64,000 nt of DNA. It comes from Candidatus Parcubacteria bacterium (GTDB lineage: Bacteria > Patescibacteriota > Patescibacteriia > Patescibacteriales > UBA12075). Positions 19,396-29,648 of the stretch are shown piece by piece. Under the pieces are notes generated by a model. That model worked only from the letters and a program-made list of their open reading frames with translations. It was not told the DNA's origin and searched no databases. The stretch is taken from contig JAGLJW010000022.1 of the NCBI GenBank assembly GCA_023142215.1, positions 1 to 64,000 of the forward strand. Reading direction: 5' to 3'. Position 1 is the stretch's first letter, and every line of letters begins with the position of its first letter. Both the position numbers and the translations under genes were made by a program.

Positions 19396-19452
19396 GTGTA
19401 CAATTAGCGTTTGCTATAATTTCCATATTTTGTCAAAACACTAATTGTACAC
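19396..19452. repeat. 17-bp inverted repeat downstream of the AlbA-type regulator
   Basis: Bases 19396-19412 (GTGTACAATTAGCGTTT) and 19436-19452 (AAACACTAATTGTACAC) are inverted copies with one mismatch, separated by 23 bp. They lie in the intergenic space between the regulator's stop and tRNA-Ser. This may be a bidirectional terminator, a protein-binding site or ends of a lost mobile element. There is no clear U-tract, so terminator function is doubtful. Confidence 0.5.
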
Positions 19453-19469
19453 TCAGATCTAATAATATC

Positions 19470-20834
19470 TTACTCTAAAATTTTCCAATGTCCACCCTTC
19501 GCTGACCCAATTCTTTTCAATAAACCTTTTTTCTTTAATTTAGAAATATTTACTTCAATATTTTTAGTTGCAATTCCTATCTTTTTTGATAACTCAACTA
19601 TTGAAGTATATTTATTTCTATTTATTTCTGCTAAAATTTTACTTTGGTTTTCACCCACCTTTTCACCCACCTTTTCGCCCACCTTTTCACCCACCTTTTC
19701 ACCCACCTTTTCACCCACCTTCTTCATCTGTTCTCTTTTGTGAAAAATAACAACAAAAGCTTCTGAATATATTTTATATTCAGGCAACCCATTGCCGTTT
19801 TCGATACAATTCTCATTTATTCGATAAAAACCACTTCCCCAGCTCTCAATCAATTTAACTTTTTTAAATATTTTAGATAATAATTTATTTCTTAAAATAG
19901 ACCTTGTTTCTTTTCCAAGCTTACCAATATCTATTCCTTTGGTAAGTAGACCTGGACTCCAAATCTCTAATCTATCATTAAAAATTCTTATTTGAATATT
20001 TCCCGAATCAGAATAATCTCTATGAACTATAGCATTAACAATCGCTTCTCTAAGTGCTTCTTCTGGATAGTCCCAAACCTCATCCCGTTGAGACTTGCCC
20101 GAAATAACAACTTCCATACTTATATGTCTTTTTACAAACTCCAAAATCTCGTCAACTGTATCTATATAAGGTGAATTAAAATCTTTCATATCGATAAATT
20201 TTGCCATCGTTTTTCCTTTAAACAAAGCTGCTTTAATCGTGAATTTTGAATAATCTTTATTTCTTGCAAAACATAAATACCCAGCATTCAACAAATTATC
20301 ATCCTTAACTAACCCAATTTTTTTCAAAAAATCATATTCATCTTTATATTTTAACTTATAATACTCTTTATTAATCCTACTAATCAATTTTTCATCTAAC
20401 TTAACATTTTTCAAAATTCCTCCATAAGAACTCTCATCAAAATTAGGTAAATCATATCTTTTTATCAATTCTCTAACTTTCTGGTTAGTTATTTTTTGAT
20501 TTGTTTTACCAACTCTAACATAAGCCCGACCAAAAGCAAAAACTGGTTTATTATCTGATTCAGGTATTTCAACCTCCACTATTTCACCAGGACCATGCGT
20601 TAAAATGTTTATTGAGGGATAAAGTACCGGATCAGTATGATTTTTTATTTTATTAACTAAATCCTCAATAGTCCCTTTCCCTATCTCCATCCCCAAGGGT
20701 TCACTATCATCATTCATACCGATTATAAGCTTACCGCCTTTTTTATTAGCAAAAGCAACCAACGTTATAATTATCTCCTTCCATTCACTAAAAGAAGCTT
20801 TTAATTCTATTTTCTCTGATTCTTGATACATCAT
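19470..20834 (-). CDS. ATP-binding AlbA_2/Schlafen-type putative transcriptional regulator
   Basis: Residues about 8-115 form the AlbA_2 (divergent AAA_4) domain, with FANKKGGKLIIGMNDD. Residues about 255-330 resemble the HATPase_c_4 module (LREAIVNAIVHRDYSDSG). Next comes VGEK repeated five times and then VGEN, a spacer known from this family (COG2865). A winged-helix domain ends the protein (SIVELSKKIGIATKNIEVN). The start at 20834 overlaps the stop of an AbiE-like relic by 4 bp, suggesting an older co-translated cassette. Family members are often in mobile or defence regions; function is not established here. Confidence 0.85.
   Translation of the reverse strand: MMYQESEKIELKASFSEWKEIIITLVAFANKKGGKLIIGMNDDSEPLGMEIGKGTIEDLVNKIKNHTDPVLYPSINILTHGPGEIVEVEIPESDNKPVFAFGRAYVRVGKTNQKITNQKVRELIKRYDLPNFDESSYGGILKNVKLDEKLISRINKEYYKLKYKDEYDFLKKIGLVKDDNLLNAGYLCFARNKDYSKFTIKAALFKGKTMAKFIDMKDFNSPYIDTVDEILEFVKRHISMEVVISGKSQRDEVWDYPEEALREAIVNAIVHRDYSDSGNIQIRIFNDRLEIWSPGLLTKGIDIGKLGKETRSILRNKLLSKIFKKVKLIESWGSGFYRINENCIENGNGLPEYKIYSEAFVVIFHKREQMKKVGEKVGEKVGEKVGEKVGEKVGENQSKILAEINRNKYTSIVELSKKIGIATKNIEVNISKLKKKGLLKRIGSAKGGHWKILE
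19649..19721. repeat. 12-bp tandem repeat encoding the VGEK tract
   Basis: The plus strand shows six copies of TTTTCACCCACC with one variant (TTTTCGCCCACC) inside the regulator gene. Because the unit is 12 bp, gain or loss of copies changes the spacer by four residues without a frameshift. Confidence 0.9.
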
Positions 20835-20980
20835 AATTTCTGCTCAATAAACTCTTTAAAACTTGTTATCCTAATAATATCATCTGATTTAATTAAGAAT
20901 GCTTGTACATCACGTACTAGTTCTTTCAGATTAACTGTTTCTAATTTCTTTAACAATTCTTTCTTTAATTCTTTTTTTTC
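20831..20980 (-). pseudogene. C-terminal remnant of an AbiEii-like nucleotidyltransferase toxin
   Basis: A minus-strand frame of 49 residues without a start codon ends at TGA 20831. It reads LKELVRDVQAFLIKSDDIIR and then SFKEFIEQKL. This resembles the C-terminal helix block with a DV-PFL motif that closes AbiEii/AbiGii-type nucleotidyltransferases. A stop codon lies immediately 5' of the fragment and the rest of the gene is absent. Its TGA overlaps the ATG of the AlbA-type regulator. The family call is from memory of the motif and is moderate. Confidence 0.5.
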
Positions 20981-21015
20981 TTAATAATTTAAAAATATAT
21001 TTCCTGCCCACAATG

Positions 21016-21122
21016 TCAACTATAAAAATACAAAAAATCCAACAAAGCTTTTCCTGGTTCTGCAATTTTATAAGATAATTTATATTTTTTAATTAATTTA
21101 TATCCAATAAACTGTGCAAATT
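21016..21122 (-). pseudogene. Fragment of an AbiEi-like antitoxin
   Basis: A minus-strand frame reads KFAQFIGYKLIKKYKLSYKI then AEPGKALLDFLYFYS and ends at a TGA (21016-21018). The I-A-x-P-x-KALLD-x-L-Y signature is characteristic of AbiEi family antitoxins and predicted transcriptional regulators. No start and no N-terminal wing-helix domain are left. With the AbiEii-like tail just downstream, this is best read as a decayed AbiE type IV toxin-antitoxin locus. Confidence 0.55.
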
Positions 21123-21887
21123 TTATTTTTCTAAATGTTTATCAATGATATTTATTAAGCCTTTTCTGTTATACCCAGCACTATCTATAAAATCTTCCAT
21201 CGGAGAATCTCCTATAATTTTTTCACCATTTATAAAACTAACTGGTACTCCTAAAATATATGCCTTTTCTGCCTTTTCTTTTTGCTCAACAATTTTATCC
21301 ATATACTTCTCTTCCTTCATACATTGTTCATATTTTTCCATGTCAAGTCCAATACTTTTAGCGCTTTCTGCTCTTTTTTCTTCTCCAAAAATTCCATCTT
21401 CAATATTATATAGCTTATAATACATTTCCCAGAATTTATCTTGCTCAGCAGCACACTCTGATGCAATTGCTGACAAAATTGTATTTTGCTCAGATTTAAA
21501 ATAAAAATGTCTATACGCAATTACAATGTCATCACCATATTTTTCTCTTACACTTTTAATAGTTTTAGCATAACTTGACGAAAATTTATTTTCAAAATCA
21601 CCATAAACTACCATTGTAACTTTTGCCTTTTTTAAGTCTCCCAAAATATGATCTGTATCATTAATATTAATAATAGACTCATCAGCATTCATATCTTTTG
21701 CCTGATTCATAATATCCCTATTTAATGCTTTTAATTTTTCAGCTTCACTTAAATCTTTACTTACATTTTTATTATTTAATCCTTTTTTTATAACAATATT
21801 TTCAGGCTTGAAAGAATTAAAAAAATAAATTCCTGTTACAATAACAAGACACACAATTAAAATAATGTATAAATTTTTTTTACTCAT
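21123..21887 (-). CDS. DsbA/thioredoxin-fold protein lacking the CXXC active site
   Basis: The 254-residue protein has one N-terminal membrane segment (residues about 5-24) and a DsbA-like domain from about residue 85. Where the CXXC motif is expected after the first strand, the sequence is VVYGDFENKFSSSYAKT, with no cysteine. Other DsbA features are kept: YRHFYFKSEQN, SECAAEQDKFWEMYYKLY and the cis-Pro loop in ILGVPVSFINGEKI. It is therefore probably membrane-anchored and extracellular but unable to do dithiol exchange. It could be a chaperone-like or binding derivative. A typical DsbA with CDYC lies at 51113. Confidence 0.8.
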   Translation of the reverse strand: MSKKNLYIILIVCLVIVTGIYFFNSFKPENIVIKKGLNNKNVSKDLSEAEKLKALNRDIMNQAKDMNADESIININDTDHILGDLKKAKVTMVVYGDFENKFSSSYAKTIKSVREKYGDDIVIAYRHFYFKSEQNTILSAIASECAAEQDKFWEMYYKLYNIEDGIFGEEKRAESAKSIGLDMEKYEQCMKEEKYMDKIVEQKEKAEKAYILGVPVSFINGEKIIGDSPMEDFIDSAGYNRKGLINIIDKHLEK

Positions 21888-21907
21888 ATTTTTTTATAGT
21901 TAATTAT

Positions 21908-23326
21908 TTATATATTAGAACCAATTCTAAATAAAATCTTCTCATCTAATCTTTTTCCTATTATCTGAACACCAACTGGCATTTCTTTAACTTCCCCCAT
22001 TGGAATTGAAATTGCTGGTAAACCAGCTAAAGATGCTGGAGATAGAAAAATATCTTCTAAATACATTTTTAATGGATCATCAACTTGTTGCCCAATTTTA
22101 AATGCAATATCTGGTTGAGTCGGAGTCATAATAGCATCAACTTTTTTGAGTTCACTATCTAATTCATCTTTTATTTTAGTTCGTACTTTCTGAGCCTGCA
22201 AATAATATGCATCATAATAACCAGCACTAAGAGCGTAAGTACCAATCATTATTCTTCGCTTTGCCTCATCGCCAAATCCTTTGCCTCTACTTTTAGTATA
22301 AACTTCTAATAAATTTTTAGCTTCTTTATCAGAAAATCCATAACGAATTCCATCAAAGCGTGCTAGATTTGAACTAATTTCACTTGGCGTAATAATGTAA
22401 TAAACAGGAATTCCATATTTTGCATGTGGCAATTCAATATCAATAATCTCAACTCCTTGTTCTCTCAATTTATCTAATAACTTATCAAAAACCTTTAAAA
22501 TATTTTTATCTGTATCTTTTATCAATTTTCGTGGTATCCCAATTTTTATTCTTTCAATACTCTTATTAATCATTTTACTATAGTCCCCAACTGGTTTATC
22601 TAAGGCTGTAAAATCATTTTCTCCTGGTCCCGCAATTACACTTAAAACAATAGATGCATCTTCTACTGTTTTTGCAATTGGTCCTGGTACATCAGTTGAA
22701 CTTGTCATAGAAATAAGTCCGAAACGTGAACTTCTTCCATAAGTCGGTTTAAGCCCAACAACTCCACAAAAACTAGCTGGACATCTAATTGATCCTCCTG
22801 TATCTGTTCCGAGTGAAAAAATACACATATCATCTGCCACTGCCGCAGCAGATCCCGATGATGAACCACCAGGAACACGTGTATTATCAACTGGATTTAA
22901 CGTAGCTCCATAAGCACTATTTTCACCACTAGCACCGTGTGCAAATTCATCCATATTTGCTTTTCCAAGCAAAACAGCTCCAGCTTTTTTTAACTTTTTT
23001 ATAATAGTAGCATCATAGGGTGCAATATAATTGTCTAGTATTTTTGAAGCTACAGTAGTACGAATTCCTTTTGTTAAAATAATATCTTTTGCAATATAAG
23101 GAATACCTAAAAGCTGTCCTGTTTCTCCATTTTTTCGTCGTTCATCAGCTTTTTCAGCTTCCTCTAAAGCCCCTGCTTCACAAACTGTAATTAAGGCATT
23201 AATTTTTGGATTTGTTTTTTTTATCCTACCCAAACAAGCCCGTGTCAATTCCACAGAAGTAATTTCCCCATCTTCAAGCTTAGCCTGTGCCTGTCTTATT
23301 GTTAATTGATTCAAACTTTTTGACAT
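21908..23326 (-). CDS. gatA: Asp-tRNA(Asn)/Glu-tRNA(Gln) amidotransferase subunit A
   Basis: GatA releases ammonia from glutamine so that GatB can convert Glu-tRNA(Gln) or Asp-tRNA(Asn). The amidase signature is complete. Lys of GIPYIAKDI, the Ser in RVPGGSSSGSAAAVADDM and the catalytic Ser in GTDTGGSIRCPASFCG are all visible. Length 472 is slightly short, because the last helix ends at RIGSNI, about 15 residues before many homologues stop. gatC lies just upstream, separated by a heptanucleotide repeat; gatB is not in this window. Confidence 0.96.
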   Translation of the reverse strand: MSKSLNQLTIRQAQAKLEDGEITSVELTRACLGRIKKTNPKINALITVCEAGALEEAEKADERRKNGETGQLLGIPYIAKDIILTKGIRTTVASKILDNYIAPYDATIIKKLKKAGAVLLGKANMDEFAHGASGENSAYGATLNPVDNTRVPGGSSSGSAAAVADDMCIFSLGTDTGGSIRCPASFCGVVGLKPTYGRSSRFGLISMTSSTDVPGPIAKTVEDASIVLSVIAGPGENDFTALDKPVGDYSKMINKSIERIKIGIPRKLIKDTDKNILKVFDKLLDKLREQGVEIIDIELPHAKYGIPVYYIITPSEISSNLARFDGIRYGFSDKEAKNLLEVYTKSRGKGFGDEAKRRIMIGTYALSAGYYDAYYLQAQKVRTKIKDELDSELKKVDAIMTPTQPDIAFKIGQQVDDPLKMYLEDIFLSPASLAGLPAISIPMGEVKEMPVGVQIIGKRLDEKILFRIGSNI

Positions 23327-23344
23327 ATCTCTACTACATTATAC

Positions 23345-23390
23345 ATGTGTTATGTGTTATGTGTTATGTGTTATGTGTTATGTGTTATGT
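23345..23390. repeat. Heptanucleotide microsatellite (GTGTTAT)n between gatC and gatA
   Basis: Six uninterrupted copies of GTGTTAT plus a partial unit fill most of the space between the gatC stop and the gatA start. It lies close upstream of gatA, so its copy number could alter spacing to the gatA start or the mRNA fold. The same unit recurs at 23698. Confidence 0.95.
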
Positions 23391-23393
23391 GAA

Positions 23394-23684
23394 TCAAAGA
23401 ATTCTTCTCACTTTCACCTGTCCATCCTCTAACTCAGGTGCTTGATTTAATGCATTTTGTCTTTCTTCATCATCCCAAACTTTTACCTCATCTTCACGAT
23501 AAACATTTTCAAGACCCGTAACTTGGGCTGTTGGCTCAACACCTTCAACATCAACTTCAGATAATTGATCAATATAGCTCAAAATATCAGAAAGTTGATT
23601 TCCATATTTTTCTTTTTCTTCTTCAGATAAATCCAATCTAGCCAAATCAGCTATCTTTTGAATCTCCTCTTTTTCTAACTTCAT
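23394..23684 (-). CDS. gatC: Asp-tRNA(Asn)/Glu-tRNA(Gln) amidotransferase subunit C
   Basis: The 96-residue protein matches GatC throughout: EEIQKIADLARLDLSEEE, DILSYIDQLSEVDVEGVEP and the C-terminal APELEDGQVKVRRIL. It stabilises GatA on GatB. It lies between ligA and gatA on the minus strand. Both flanking spacers are made of the GTGTTAT repeat. Confidence 0.95.
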   Translation of the reverse strand: MKLEKEEIQKIADLARLDLSEEEKEKYGNQLSDILSYIDQLSEVDVEGVEPTAQVTGLENVYREDEVKVWDDEERQNALNQAPELEDGQVKVRRIL

Positions 23685-23694
23685 ATAATAAAAA

Positions 23695-25857
<2,163 letters not shown>

Positions 25858-25928
25858 CTATCATTTTATCTCGCAAAAAATAATAATTAGAAAACTTAAC
25901 ATTATAATTACAGTATTAATTATTTTTT

Positions 25929-26396
25929 TTATTGCCAAGACAATTCAACTGTTCTTTTAATATCATGAAATCTTCCTTTATTTATTAACGTCATAACACC
26001 ACTCACTAGATTATATTTATATTCTATTTCATAATAATATTCAATATCAATACCTAATAATTGCTCAGAGTCTACACAAGAATAAGCAGCATCACAAGCA
26101 TTAACTGTTGAACTATCATTTGCATTACCAGTAAAGCAAACTTCACAATCATCAGTATTTAATATCAATGTCTCAATAATTCCACCACTCCTTCTTGTTT
26201 CATATAAAATTTTTTCTGCTCCTGCCTCTGCTGCAAAATATGCTTTTGCTGATTCAACTTGGGTTTGACTAATTTTTATTCCACTATTTACAATATTACT
26301 GGAAATAATAACAGCAATCAAAACGCTGAACAATAAAGTTGATACAATCATTATTGAAATACTTCCTCTATTATCTTGTACAATTTTTTTATACAT
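25929..26396 (-). CDS. PilX-like minor pilin / pilus assembly protein
   Basis: The 155-residue protein has a short basic leader (MYKKIVQDNRG) followed by a hydrophobic segment SISIMIVSTLLFSVLIAVII. It then has QVESAKAYFAAEAGAEKILY, the PilX/PulK-like 'AxxAAEAG' stretch. It lacks the classic E5. Four cysteines in the soluble part may form disulfides. It is the last gene of the pilus operon, 11 bp after the PilW-like gene. It likely joins the pseudopilin tip complex that starts pilus assembly. Confidence 0.7.
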   Translation of the reverse strand: MYKKIVQDNRGSISIMIVSTLLFSVLIAVIISSNIVNSGIKISQTQVESAKAYFAAEAGAEKILYETRRSGGIIETLILNTDDCEVCFTGNANDSSTVNACDAAYSCVDSEQLLGIDIEYYYEIEYKYNLVSGVMTLINKGRFHDIKRTVELSWQ

Positions 26397-26407
26397 TAAC
26401 TTTATAA

Positions 26408-27001
26408 TTAATATGAATAATATCTTGCCGACACTGTGGTTTGCATTGTTAATTTATTCACAAATCCACCAGTAGTTATTTCATAATCCATTTTTATTGT
26501 TACTTTTGGTTGTACAGAATAATCAGTTGAATCAACAACTTTAAATTTTAAATCTGTTATTTTAACACTTTCTGGCAACATTAGACCATTTGCAGAATTT
26601 GTTCCATCTTCCATAATTCTTTCAATCTTAAAATTTCCAGTATCTAAGGAATACTTCACACATTCTTTGTCTTTGTTTTTAAAATATAATTCAGTGCCAG
26701 TAACATTCCCTATATTATTATCAACATGAAACACTCTATTTGGATTAACTCCTACAGTTAAAGCATACCGCGTATCACTACAAATATTTGTAAATCTTTT
26801 AGCCATTCTAATTTCTTTACTAATAACCTCAAAAAGATATCTAATACTTTCCTGTCCATTTTGTCCTCCAATAATTTTTTTTTGTCCTATTAATACTTGT
26901 TGAAATATTAAGGATGATAAAGTAATAACCACAACAAAAATAGATAAGGCTACAATTATCTCAGTAATAGAATATCCTAATTGATTTTTTATTTCTCTCA
27001 T
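26408..27001 (-). CDS. PilW-like minor pilin
   Basis: The protein carries a prepilin leader and helix, GYSITEIIVALSIFVVVI, with the processing Gly and Glu5 in place. The C-terminal half is a beta-rich domain. A frame beginning at 27013 is possible, but ATG 27001 has a GGAAA ribosome-binding sequence and lies just after the previous stop, so the mature leader is MREIKNQLG. The gene sits between the PilV-like and PilX-like genes, the usual minor-pilin order. Confidence 0.8.
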   Translation of the reverse strand: MREIKNQLGYSITEIIVALSIFVVVITLSSLIFQQVLIGQKKIIGGQNGQESIRYLFEVISKEIRMAKRFTNICSDTRYALTVGVNPNRVFHVDNNIGNVTGTELYFKNKDKECVKYSLDTGNFKIERIMEDGTNSANGLMLPESVKITDLKFKVVDSTDYSVQPKVTIKMDYEITTGGFVNKLTMQTTVSARYYSY

Positions 27002-27003
27002 GT

Positions 27004-27564
27004 TTATTTCCAATTAAACAACATTGTTTTTATTGTATAATTATGAATTATATTATTTTGCGTCCATTGTACTTCTGATGTTAATTTTAAACTTTCTTCA
27101 TCACCATCACCTTCAATATCATTTTCCAAAACAGTGATTAATCTTGAAAATGGTGTTGTTGTACCAGTATTATCATGATTATAAAAACCATTTTTTATAT
27201 ACAATTTAGCACCTGAAGCATTTATAATATTTACACTACCGTCAATTCCTATCTCTTGAATTATATAATTGTTACCATTTGCAACTTGTAAAATATCATC
27301 TGCACCACCAGAAACTGTTCCTTCCCGCCAATCATTATCATCAATCCAATTCTGGTCTCTAATATTTCTAAGCAATTCAACTCCTTCCTGTGCTAGCATT
27401 GAAGCTATTAATTTATTTTTTGTATAATTTTGTATTTGGATGTTTTGAATTAATAGACTAGATAATCCAACTACTCCAATTGCAAGGATAGACAAAGCAA
27501 AAAGCACTTCAATTATTGAAAAACCTTCTTGCTTTGAATTAAACTGGAAAAATTTACTCAACAT
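27004..27564 (-). CDS. PilV-like minor pilin
   Basis: The 186-residue protein has the prepilin sequence EGFSIIEVLFALSILAIGVV with Glu5 and a GLSSLLIQ continuation, as in PilV/GspI. A LIASMLAQEGVELLRNIRDQ helix follows, typical of this group. Its ORF overlaps the FimT-like gene by 11 bp. It probably belongs to the tip complex of the type IV pilus. Confidence 0.82.
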   Translation of the reverse strand: MLSKFFQFNSKQEGFSIIEVLFALSILAIGVVGLSSLLIQNIQIQNYTKNKLIASMLAQEGVELLRNIRDQNWIDDNDWREGTVSGGADDILQVANGNNYIIQEIGIDGSVNIINASGAKLYIKNGFYNHDNTGTTTPFSRLITVLENDIEGDGDEESLKLTSEVQWTQNNIIHNYTIKTMLFNWK

Positions 27565-28177
27565 CTATTAAGCCAAAATTATTAAACTTGATTATTTTAA
27601 TTTCACCTTTTGTATTTTGAATTTCAACATTTGAAAAATTTGGTGTAGTATTTGCCGTAGCACTACAATTTGTACTACCTGTCACAATAACTTTAGGCAC
27701 TGGTGGTTTATAAACTAATGATGTTTCATCACAATTTTGATTAGCAACCATGCTAGCACCTACTGGATACCAATTATTTTTTACGATAATTCCTTTCGGT
27801 AATATTATCAATTCATAATCTTCATCACCATCACTACCATCACCGTCACCATCACCATCGTAAGTACCATTATCATTCATGTCAGCAAAAATAATTAATT
27901 TATTATTATTTGTAATATCAAAATAAATACCCCATCCACCATCTGGAATATTGCCAGAAACATCCTCTTTGGAAGCTAAAGCATAATTCTGCACTCTTCT
28001 GATATTACTCACTATCTCTTGAGTTGCCATATTTAAATTAGCACTTTTCCTATACTGATTATAATTTATTAAAAAAACAGAAGTAATCACGACTATAACA
28101 CCAACACTTACCAGTAGCTCAACAAGCGTAAAACCTCCTTTTTGTGTTATTAATTTGTACTTATTATAATTTTTCAT
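27554..28177 (-). CDS. FimT/GspH-like minor pilin
   Basis: The 207-residue protein begins with a basic leader and GGFTLVELLVSVGVIVVI, the prepilin cleavage and N-methylation signature. The globular part carries an Asp/Gly-rich stretch, GDGDGDGSDGDED, near residue 110, which looks like a calcium-binding or flexible loop. It overlaps the prepilin peptidase gene by 1 bp (TAATG-type junction). Confidence 0.82.
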   Translation of the reverse strand: MKNYNKYKLITQKGGFTLVELLVSVGVIVVITSVFLINYNQYRKSANLNMATQEIVSNIRRVQNYALASKEDVSGNIPDGGWGIYFDITNNNKLIIFADMNDNGTYDGDGDGDGSDGDEDYELIILPKGIIVKNNWYPVGASMVANQNCDETSLVYKPPVPKVIVTGSTNCSATANTTPNFSNVEIQNTKGEIKIIKFNNFGLIDVE

Positions 28178-28992
28178 TAATAAAGAAGATTAAAATACCA
28201 ATTACTTATTCTTTCTCCCCAAAATAAAGTAATTATTGCTGAAGTTGTTAAAAAAATTCCCATTGGAACTTTAGAGCCCCATTCTTTTTTCTGCTTAATA
28301 ATTAAACTGATCCCTATTATCGAACCCAAAATATAAGCTATTATTAAAGCAATGATAATATTCGGCCAACCCAAAATAATACCTAGTAAAAAACCAAGAC
28401 GAATATCTCCTCCGCCAATCCATCTCCCATTAGAAATAATAAATTGAATTAGAAAGAAACCTCCACCAACAGTTGCAGCAAGTAACATTCCACTCCAGCT
28501 CACACCAAGAATTAAATTACTTATAAATATAATGAAAATTGCAGGTAATGTAATTTTATCTAAAATTAGATACCACCGAAGATCATAAACAAAAATAATA
28601 ATTAATATTGAAATAACAAAAAAATCTCTAAACATATAACTCATAGCCTGTAACTCATAACATTCATTCGTATTAAAATAAAAAGAAACTGCAAATAACA
28701 AAGCTGTTACAAATTCAACTATTGGATATTGCATTGAAATATTCGTTTTACAATTTCGGCATTTTGCTTTTAAAATAATATAGCTAATTAGTGGAATATT
28801 ATCATACCAAACAATTTTTTTGTTACATTTGCAACAATGTGATCTATTCCATAATCCTTCACCAGTATGTAATCGCCAAATTAAACAATTTAAAAAAGAA
28901 CCTATTATTAGGCCAAAGATAAAAATATAACATAAAAGTAATATTTGCATAAAATTATTAGAACTGTCACCGAACATCACATTACATTCCAC
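28177..28992 (-). CDS. pilD: Prepilin peptidase / N-methyltransferase (A24 family)
   Basis: PilD cleaves prepilin leaders and methylates the new N-terminus. The zinc-binding cysteines of the N-terminal domain are present as CCKC and, about 25 residues on, CRNC. The two catalytic aspartates lie in FVYDLRWYLI and GGGDIRLGFLLG. Several membrane helices cover the rest. The longest frame starts with GTG at 28992, inside the previous gene; ATG 28977 (MFGDSSNNF), just past that gene's stop, is the likelier start. It sits among its substrates. Confidence 0.92.
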   Translation of the reverse strand: MECNVMFGDSSNNFMQILLLCYIFIFGLIIGSFLNCLIWRLHTGEGLWNRSHCCKCNKKIVWYDNIPLISYIILKAKCRNCKTNISMQYPIVEFVTALLFAVSFYFNTNECYELQAMSYMFRDFFVISILIIIFVYDLRWYLILDKITLPAIFIIFISNLILGVSWSGMLLAATVGGGFFLIQFIISNGRWIGGGDIRLGFLLGIILGWPNIIIALIIAYILGSIIGISLIIKQKKEWGSKVPMGIFLTTSAIITLFWGERISNWYFNLLY

Positions 28993-29416
28993 TTGGAGTC
29001 GCTATATGAGCACCTTTATTTAATCCTGAAGAATTTCCTTCAAGTGAATATTTTATTTCATACCAAGTCGCATTATCTTGCCCTAAAGCACATCTGTATT
29101 CACCAGAGCCTATGCATGGTATATAATAATAAGCTGAACCATTTGGATCTGAAGGCACATTTGCTAAATAAACTGCACCATCACACTCATGACCGCTGAT
29201 ACTATTGCCAGCATTAACAGCAATAGGATATTTATTACAATTATAATAATAAAGTGATAAAGCACTTTTGATTATAGAAATATCAGCCACACGCTTCATG
29301 TCTCTAGTATCTCTTCTGGCATTATTTAAAGCAACAACAGCAAAAGCTGCTATTATTCCAAAAATGGACAAAGCTACCAATAATTCCATTAAAGTAAAAC
29401 CTGCTTGTTTTTTCAT
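28982..29416 (-). CDS. Type IV pilin-like / GspG-like protein
   Basis: The 144-residue protein has the prepilin signature AGFTLMELLVALSIFGIIAA and the NARRDTRDMKRVADISIIKS helix of GspG-like pilins. The C-terminal part has cysteines at C-N-C-Y and in the loop near residue 75 and 102. It lies downstream of the main pilin and overlaps pilD. It is a probable minor or alternative pilin. Confidence 0.85.
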   Translation of the reverse strand: MKKQAGFTLMELLVALSIFGIIAAFAVVALNNARRDTRDMKRVADISIIKSALSLYYYNCNKYPIAVNAGNSISGHECDGAVYLANVPSDPNGSAYYYIPCIGSGEYRCALGQDNATWYEIKYSLEGNSSGLNKGAHIATPSGM

Positions 29417-29463
29417 AGAAATATATTCAAATTGATAATATTACTTTTATTATATCAAATATT

Positions 29464-29574
29464 TCAATTAATTAAAAGACCCCTAAATACCATCATAATT
29501 GATAAAACACCAATAACAGCTAACAATTAATAATTTAAAACCGTAAAACCTTTTTGTTTATAATTTTCTTTCAT
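29464..29574 (-). pseudogene. Decayed prepilin gene (N-terminal remnant)
   Basis: A minus-strand ATG at 29574 starts MKENYKQKGFTVLNY, then an in-frame TAA, then LLAVIGVLSIMMVF before a second stop. The peptide aligns with the N-terminal helix of the intact pilin next door (GFTLIELLVVIAIIGVLS). The Glu5 region is destroyed by the stop and the globular domain is missing. It is a dead pilin copy between two live pilin genes. Confidence 0.75.
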
Positions 29575-29605
29575 ATTTATATTATAACATAATTTTTTAT
29601 ATTAA

Positions 29606-29637
29606 AAAACACAGTCCTCTCTCAAGAACTGTGTTTT
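29606..29637 (-). terminator. Rho-independent terminator-like hairpin after the main pilin
   Basis: A 10-bp perfect stem (AAAACACAGT with ACTGTGTTTT) and a 12-nt loop end in a U-run on the minus strand. It stands 12 bp past the stop of the main pilin gene. It could partly stop transcription so that the pilin is made in excess of the minor pilins downstream. Confidence 0.8.
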
Positions 29638-29648
29638 GTATAAAAAAA

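Noticed and set aside
23345..23390. Short regular repeats resembling a CRISPR array
   Set aside because: The units are contiguous 7-mers with no spacers and no cas genes nearby, so this is a microsatellite.
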